The translations under genes and the position numbers were made by a program. 10,008 bases of DNA, from NCBI GenBank assembly GCA_009835515.1, contig VXXH01000321.1, positions 1 through 10,008 of the forward strand. Direction: 5' to 3'. Under the pieces are notes generated by a model, which worked only from the letters and a program-made list of their open reading frames with translations, did no database searches and was not told where the DNA came from. Position 1 is the first letter of the stretch. Each line of letters starts with the position of its first letter. Shown one piece after another: positions 6,619 through 10,008 of this stretch. Source of the stretch: Candidatus Poribacteria bacterium (GTDB lineage: Bacteria; Poribacteria; WGA-4E; WGA-3G).

Positions 6619-8003
6619 CGTAGACTATGAATCGCCCTGTCGTACGCTGCTTCAGCGGATTCCATCACCATTTCTGAAAGGGTCGGATGGGCGTGAACAG
6701 TGTGCGCTATATCCGCTGCAGATGCTCCCAAACGGACCGCGACCGCGGCTTCATGAATCAGCGTTGAAGCCTGCGCGCCGACGATATGAACGCCAAGGAT
6801 ATCCCCACTATCGGCATCAGAAACAGTTTTAACGAATCCATCCGTCTCGCGTAGTCCCAACGCCTTTCCGTTTGCAGCATAAGGGAATCGTCCTATTTTC
6901 ACCTCGTAACCTTCATCGGTTGCCTCTTTCTCTGTCATGCCGACGTGTCCAATTTCGGGCAAGGTGAAAACACACCACGGAATCACTTGGTAATCCATCT
7001 CAACAGGGTTACCGAGACAGTTTTGTGCCGAAATCTTTCCTTCTGCTGATGCGACGTGTGCTAACAAGTACCGGCTTGCGACATCTCCAACGGCATAAAT
7101 ACCAGGAATGTTCGTCTGCATCCTTGTATCCACAACGATTTTTCCACTCTCTGTGCGAACACCAACCTTTTCTAACCCTATGTTCTCAGTGTTGTAACGT
7201 CTCCCAATTGAAACGAGCATTTTTTCTGCTGTGATCTCTTCACCAGATTCGAGGACTGCCGTGACATCCGTATCCGATTTTTTAACGTGTGTAAGTTTCA
7301 CACCCGTATGAATAGTGATACCTTTTCGCTTCATGAAAAGCTGGATATGACGGATAACTTGTACATCCTCAGTCACCAGAATAGTCGGAAGGAGTTCCAA
7401 CACAGTCACCTCGCAACCGAGCGCGTTAAAGATTGAGGCAAACTCACATCCCGAAACACCACCGCCAACAATCAGCAGGCTTTCAGGGAGTTCTGTAAGG
7501 TTGAGAACACCTGTTGTTGTCAAGACTTGGGTCTCGTCAATTTCAAAAACAGGTGGTTCCGCGGGTTCGGAACCCGTGGCGATGATTACATTTTTTGCGA
7601 GCAATTCCTCAGTTGTGCCATCGGGTTTACTGACGACAATTGTATTTTTGTTGGTAAGTGTTGCTGTTCCGTTGAAGGTATCAACCTTGTTTGCCTTCAG
7701 CAGTTGTGCGATGCCTCCTGTTAGTTGCTCGATGACTGCGTTTTTGTGAGTTAATACCTGTGGATAGTCAATTGTCGCCTCACCACTGATATGTACACCA
7801 AAGTCAGATGCTTCTTGGACCTGAGTGGCGAGGTTCGCAACAGCAAAAAGGGTTTTCGTTGGGATACACCCTCGGTTCAGGCAAGTACCACCCCACTCAC
7901 CTTTTTCTATAAGGCAGACTGTACCACCGAGTTGTGCCGCTTTAATAGCTGCAACGTATCCGCCCGGTCCTCCGCCAATAATTCCGACATCATACGTAGA
8001 CAT
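6615..8003 (-). CDS. lpdA: Dihydrolipoyl dehydrogenase (E3 component)
   Basis: This flavoenzyme reoxidises dihydrolipoamide with NAD+ and serves as E3 in 2-oxoacid dehydrogenase complexes and the glycine cleavage system. The 462-residue product (474 in E. coli) has the FAD-binding GGGPGGYVAA (10-19) and the redox disulfide motif GGTCLNRGCIPTK (38-50) with Cys41 and Cys46. The NAD loop VGGGVSGCEFA is at 179-189, the second FAD motif GIYAVGDVA at 301-309, and the dimer-interface HAHPTLSE (437-444) carries the catalytic His439/Glu444 pair. All key residues are present. The start at 8003 is fixed by AGGAG (8009-8013 on the minus strand) 5 bases upstream and by a consensus promoter whose start point lies near 8026. 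The frame extends to 8042, but those codons overlap the -10. It stands alone, with no E1, E2 or glycine cleavage gene in view, so its partner complex is unknown. Confidence 0.96.
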   Translation of the reverse strand: MSTYDVGIIGGGPGGYVAAIKAAQLGGTVCLIEKGEWGGTCLNRGCIPTKTLFAVANLATQVQEASDFGVHISGEATIDYPQVLTHKNAVIEQLTGGIAQLLKANKVDTFNGTATLTNKNTIVVSKPDGTTEELLAKNVIIATGSEPAEPPVFEIDETQVLTTTGVLNLTELPESLLIVGGGVSGCEFASIFNALGCEVTVLELLPTILVTEDVQVIRHIQLFMKRKGITIHTGVKLTHVKKSDTDVTAVLESGEEITAEKMLVSIGRRYNTENIGLEKVGVRTESGKIVVDTRMQTNIPGIYAVGDVASRYLLAHVASAEGKISAQNCLGNPVEMDYQVIPWCVFTLPEIGHVGMTEKEATDEGYEVKIGRFPYAANGKALGLRETDGFVKTVSDADSGDILGVHIVGAQASTLIHEAAVAVRLGASAADIAHTVHAHPTLSEMVMESAEAAYDRAIHSLR

Positions 8004-8032
8004 AAGAGCTCCTGTTTTGTAAGATAAATTGA

Positions 8033-8061
8033 ATTTTATCACAAAGGTGAGGGGTTGTCAA
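8033..8061 (-). promoter_or_regulatory. Consensus sigma-70 promoter of lpdA
   Basis: Read on the minus strand, TTGACA (8061-8056) is followed after exactly 17 bases by TAAAAT (8038-8033), with a TGA extended -10 directly before it. Transcription would start near 8026, leaving a leader of about 23 bases that contains the lpdA SD. A dyad overlaps the -35 (8054-8080). Confidence 0.85.
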
Positions 8062-8080
8062 GTTGAGACGACTTAACAAC
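8054..8080. promoter_or_regulatory. Imperfect dyad over the lpdA -35, candidate operator
   Basis: GTTGTCAAGT (8054-8063) and ACTTAACAAC (8071-8080) are inverted repeats matching at nine of ten positions, separated by TGAGACG. The left arm contains the lpdA -35. The size and spacing suit a dimeric helix-turn-helix regulator that would repress lpdA or, from upstream, activate it. Nothing in the window encodes an obvious regulator. The rest of this intergenic region (8081-8194) shows no gene or clear motif. Confidence 0.4.
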
Positions 8081-8194
8081 AAAACCATTCAGTCATTCCA
8101 TAGTTTGCATAATTTCATCTGATACTTAGTGAAGATTTACGCTTTTGTATAGCATAGTGTGTCTATAGAAGGTCAGTGTGTACTGGTGCCAAAT

Positions 8195-8223
8195 TTGACA
8201 AAAAAAGCGGGGTATGCTACAGT
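8195..8223 (+). promoter_or_regulatory. Sigma-70 promoter of the ggt-like gene
   Basis: TTGACA (8195-8200), a 17-base spacer and TACAGT (8218-8223) form a good promoter, with TGC immediately before the -10 as an extended element. The start point would be near 8230, about 23 bases before ATG 8253. This supports 8253 over the in-frame ATG at 8214, which lies inside the promoter. Confidence 0.8.
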
Positions 8224-8252
8224 GGTATCAGTCTGTAAGTAGGAGAAAGAAG

Positions 8253-9863
8253 ATGTTTGATGGGTACTTCCCCAACCGATTTGGACCTGGACGCTCCGCT
8301 GTTATTTGTCAACATGGCGCAGTTGCGACGAGTCAGCCACTTGCCGCGCAGAGTGGATTGCAAATTCTACGCGAGGGTGGAAATGCGATTGATGCGGCGG
8401 TCGCGACTGCTGCGATCCTCAACGTCGTCGAACCGATGTCAACGGGTATTGGTGGTGATGCTTTTATGCTGATTTATCAGCCTAAAGATGGCGTAATCCG
8501 CGGCTTGAATGCAAGTGGTAGGGCACCTTACGCCGCAGAATTGGAATTCTTTACCAAGCGAGGGGTAACCAGTATTCCCGCTTTTGGGAGTATGTACCCG
8601 GTTACGGTGCCTGGCACAATTGACGGATGGGCAACTCTTCTTGATGAATGCGGAACGATGTCGTTGGCGGAGGTGCTTCAGCCTGCTATTGATTACGCTG
8701 AGAATGGATTTCCGGTCAGTCCACAAATTAGTCTCGCGTGGCAAGGCAGTGCTGCGATGTTGGCACAGCATCCCGATACGGCAAAGACTTATCTCACAAA
8801 CGGCAAAGCACCAGAGCCGGGTGAAATGTTTCTCCAACCGAACCTTGCACTGACGTTTCGGTTAATTGATGAAGCTGGACGTGATGCCTTTTATCAAGGC
8901 GAGATTGCCGACAAAATCGTCCAATTCTCCGATGAAAATGGCGGTCTATTTACGCGACAAGACTTCACTGACCACAGATCTGATTGGGTTGAACCTATTT
9001 CTACGAATTACCGCGGTTATGATGTCTATGAAATTCCACCGAATGGACAAGGCATCGCTGCACTGCTTGCACTCAATATCGTTGAGGGATTCGATCTCGG
9101 ATCAATGGGACATAACAGTTTTGAACATCTACACTACGCAATTGAAGCGATGAAATTAGGATTCTCGGATCTCTACAAATACGTGACGGACCCGACGTTT
9201 GTTGATGTACCCGTAGCCGGATTGCTTTCTGACGAGTATACAGAGAGCCAACGCGCGCGTATCTCGGCAGAACGAGCCAGTGCGGAACCGAGTGCCGGTG
9301 TTCCCGGTATGGGAAGCGATACCGTGTATCTCTGTACCGTTGATAGTGATCGAAACGTTGTCTCTTTTATTAACAGTCTCTTTGCTGGTTTCGGATCAGG
9401 TTTGACTGCTGGTGATACAGGTATTATGTTGCAAAATCGGGGTGCAGGTTTTTCGCTGGATCCGAACCATGCGAATTGTATCGCGCCGCATAAACGGACG
9501 TTGCATACGATTATCCCGGGCATGATTGCCCAAAATGGCGTGCCGTTGGTTACCTTCGGTGTCATGGGCGGGCAGATGCAAACACAAGGACATTTACAGT
9601 TTGTGTCTAATCTCGTTGACTTCAATATGGATGTTCAAAATGCCTTAGATGCCCCTCGGTTTCGGGTAATGGATGATTCTCGGATTATGCTGGAGGCGGG
9701 CATTCCGATGAATACACAAGCCGAGTTGGCGCAGAAAGGGCATCATATCATACCGGGGAACACTTTTTTTGGCGGTGGACAAGCCATTTTTATTAATCCG
9801 TCTTTTGACACACTTGTCACAGGTTCAGATCCGAGACGTGATGGGTGTGCAGTCGGCTATTGA
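8253..9863 (+). CDS. ggt: Gamma-glutamyltransferase-like Ntn hydrolase
   Basis: Members of this family are made as one chain, cut themselves before a conserved Thr, and use that Thr to attack gamma-glutamyl bonds, for example in glutathione. The 536-residue product has GGNAIDAAVATA (42-53), EPMSTGIGGDAF (60-71) and NASGRAP (86-92), whose Arg90 corresponds to the carboxylate-binding Arg. GSDTVYL (354-360) places the likely cleavage site before Thr357, and FGSGL (380-384), a GG pair (439-440) and FFGGGQAI (505-512) belong to the small subunit. The DTVYL form resembles the YwrD-like GGT branch rather than the TTHFS form of classical secreted GGTs, so the substrate may not be glutathione. There is no N-terminal signal peptide, so it is probably cytoplasmic, unlike E. 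coli GGT. AGGAG (8241-8245) lies 7 bases before the ATG. It is divergent from lpdA, and no terminator is evident downstream. Confidence 0.9.
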   Translation: MFDGYFPNRFGPGRSAVICQHGAVATSQPLAAQSGLQILREGGNAIDAAVATAAILNVVEPMSTGIGGDAFMLIYQPKDGVIRGLNASGRAPYAAELEFFTKRGVTSIPAFGSMYPVTVPGTIDGWATLLDECGTMSLAEVLQPAIDYAENGFPVSPQISLAWQGSAAMLAQHPDTAKTYLTNGKAPEPGEMFLQPNLALTFRLIDEAGRDAFYQGEIADKIVQFSDENGGLFTRQDFTDHRSDWVEPISTNYRGYDVYEIPPNGQGIAALLALNIVEGFDLGSMGHNSFEHLHYAIEAMKLGFSDLYKYVTDPTFVDVPVAGLLSDEYTESQRARISAERASAEPSAGVPGMGSDTVYLCTVDSDRNVVSFINSLFAGFGSGLTAGDTGIMLQNRGAGFSLDPNHANCIAPHKRTLHTIIPGMIAQNGVPLVTFGVMGGQMQTQGHLQFVSNLVDFNMDVQNALDAPRFRVMDDSRIMLEAGIPMNTQAELAQKGHHIIPGNTFFGGGQAIFINPSFDTLVTGSDPRRDGCAVGY

Positions 9864-9880
9864 GGCTCAGGAGAATGTAC

Positions 9881-9909
9881 TTGACTTTTGGCTTAAATTA
9901 AGGTATAAT
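9881..9909 (+). promoter_or_regulatory. Strong sigma-70 promoter for the last gene
   Basis: TTGACT (9881-9886), a 17-base spacer and a perfect TATAAT (9904-9909) make one of the closest consensus matches in the window. Transcription would start near 9916, about 26 bases before the ATG at 9942. It begins only 17 bases after the ggt stop, so the next gene has its own start of transcription. Confidence 0.8.
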
Positions 9910-9941
9910 ATTAGGACTAACAGTCGGTTTAGACTCAAAAA

Positions 9942-10008
9942 ATGAAGTTCAAACTGAAGCATGTAAGCCCGCCAAGACGGTCGCGAATCACCGTTGATGC
10001 GATCGCGG
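9942..10008 (+). CDS. Start of an unidentified gene, cut by the window end
   Basis: ATG 9942 opens a frame with no stop to the window edge (22 complete codons), beginning MKFKLKHVSPPRRSR and continuing ITVDAIA. The first 15 residues are strongly basic. No good SD precedes it; the bases before the ATG are A-rich. Support comes from the strong promoter 33 bases upstream and the lack of a competing start. Too little is visible to assign a family, and a start beyond the window cannot be excluded. Confidence 0.5.
   Translation, partial: MKFKLKHVSPPRRSRITVDAIA

Noticed and set aside
8004..8042. N-terminal extension of lpdA to 8042
   Set aside because: These codons overlap the -10 and expected start point, and the proper SD lies directly before 8003.
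8214..8252. ATG 8214 as the ggt start
   Set aside because: It falls between the -35 and -10 of the promoter, and ATG 8253 has a good SD.
1..10008. Defence island, CRISPR array, phage or insertion sequence content
   Set aside because: No direct-repeat array, transposase, integrase, nuclease or toxin-like gene is present; all recognised genes are core metabolism or translation.

Overview
The window looks like a chromosomal core region of a free-living bacterium. GC content is moderate, promoters are canonical sigma-70 type, and most genes have good Shine-Dalgarno (SD) sites. Every confidently named gene is housekeeping or general metabolism: ribosomal protein S1, S-adenosylmethionine (SAM) synthetase, S-adenosylhomocysteine (SAH) hydrolase, a PfkB-family kinase, dihydrolipoyl dehydrogenase and a gamma-glutamyltransferase-like enzyme. 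The short archaeal-like SAH hydrolase, the SAM/SAH gene pair and the PfkB type hint at a deep-branching or uncultured lineage such as Poribacteria or a relative. That placement is an impression and rests on no search. There is no tRNA, rRNA, CRISPR array, transposase or phage gene.

Layout. Bases 1-106 are a leader with a weak promoter and a terminator-like hairpin. Then comes rpsA (107-2623, +), whose six S1 domains sit between two long acidic tails. Bases 2624-2876 hold a 10-bp perfect inverted repeat, a candidate promoter and a structured leader before the metK-ahcY pair (2877-5305, +), which ends at a rho-independent terminator (5360-5387). A two-helix membrane mini-protein (5427-5657, +) and a PfkB kinase (5713-6618, +) follow. 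The kinase is convergent with lpdA (8003-6615, -), and their stop codons overlap. lpdA and the ggt-like gene (8253-9863, +) are divergent. The 249 bases between them carry two near-consensus promoters facing apart, and an imperfect 27-bp dyad covers the lpdA -35. The window closes with an excellent promoter (9881-9909) and the first codons of an unidentified gene.

Functionally, metK makes SAM, ahcY breaks down the SAH left by methyl transfer, and the kinase is a candidate for phosphorylating the adenosine released, although its substrate is unproven. The untranslated stretch before metK has hairpins and mutually exclusive or pseudoknotted pairings. It sits where SAM- or SAH-sensing RNAs are found in other phyla, but it matches no class whose consensus I can recall. 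That leader and the tailed S1 protein are the parts most worth a second look. I see no sign of a new multi-gene system.
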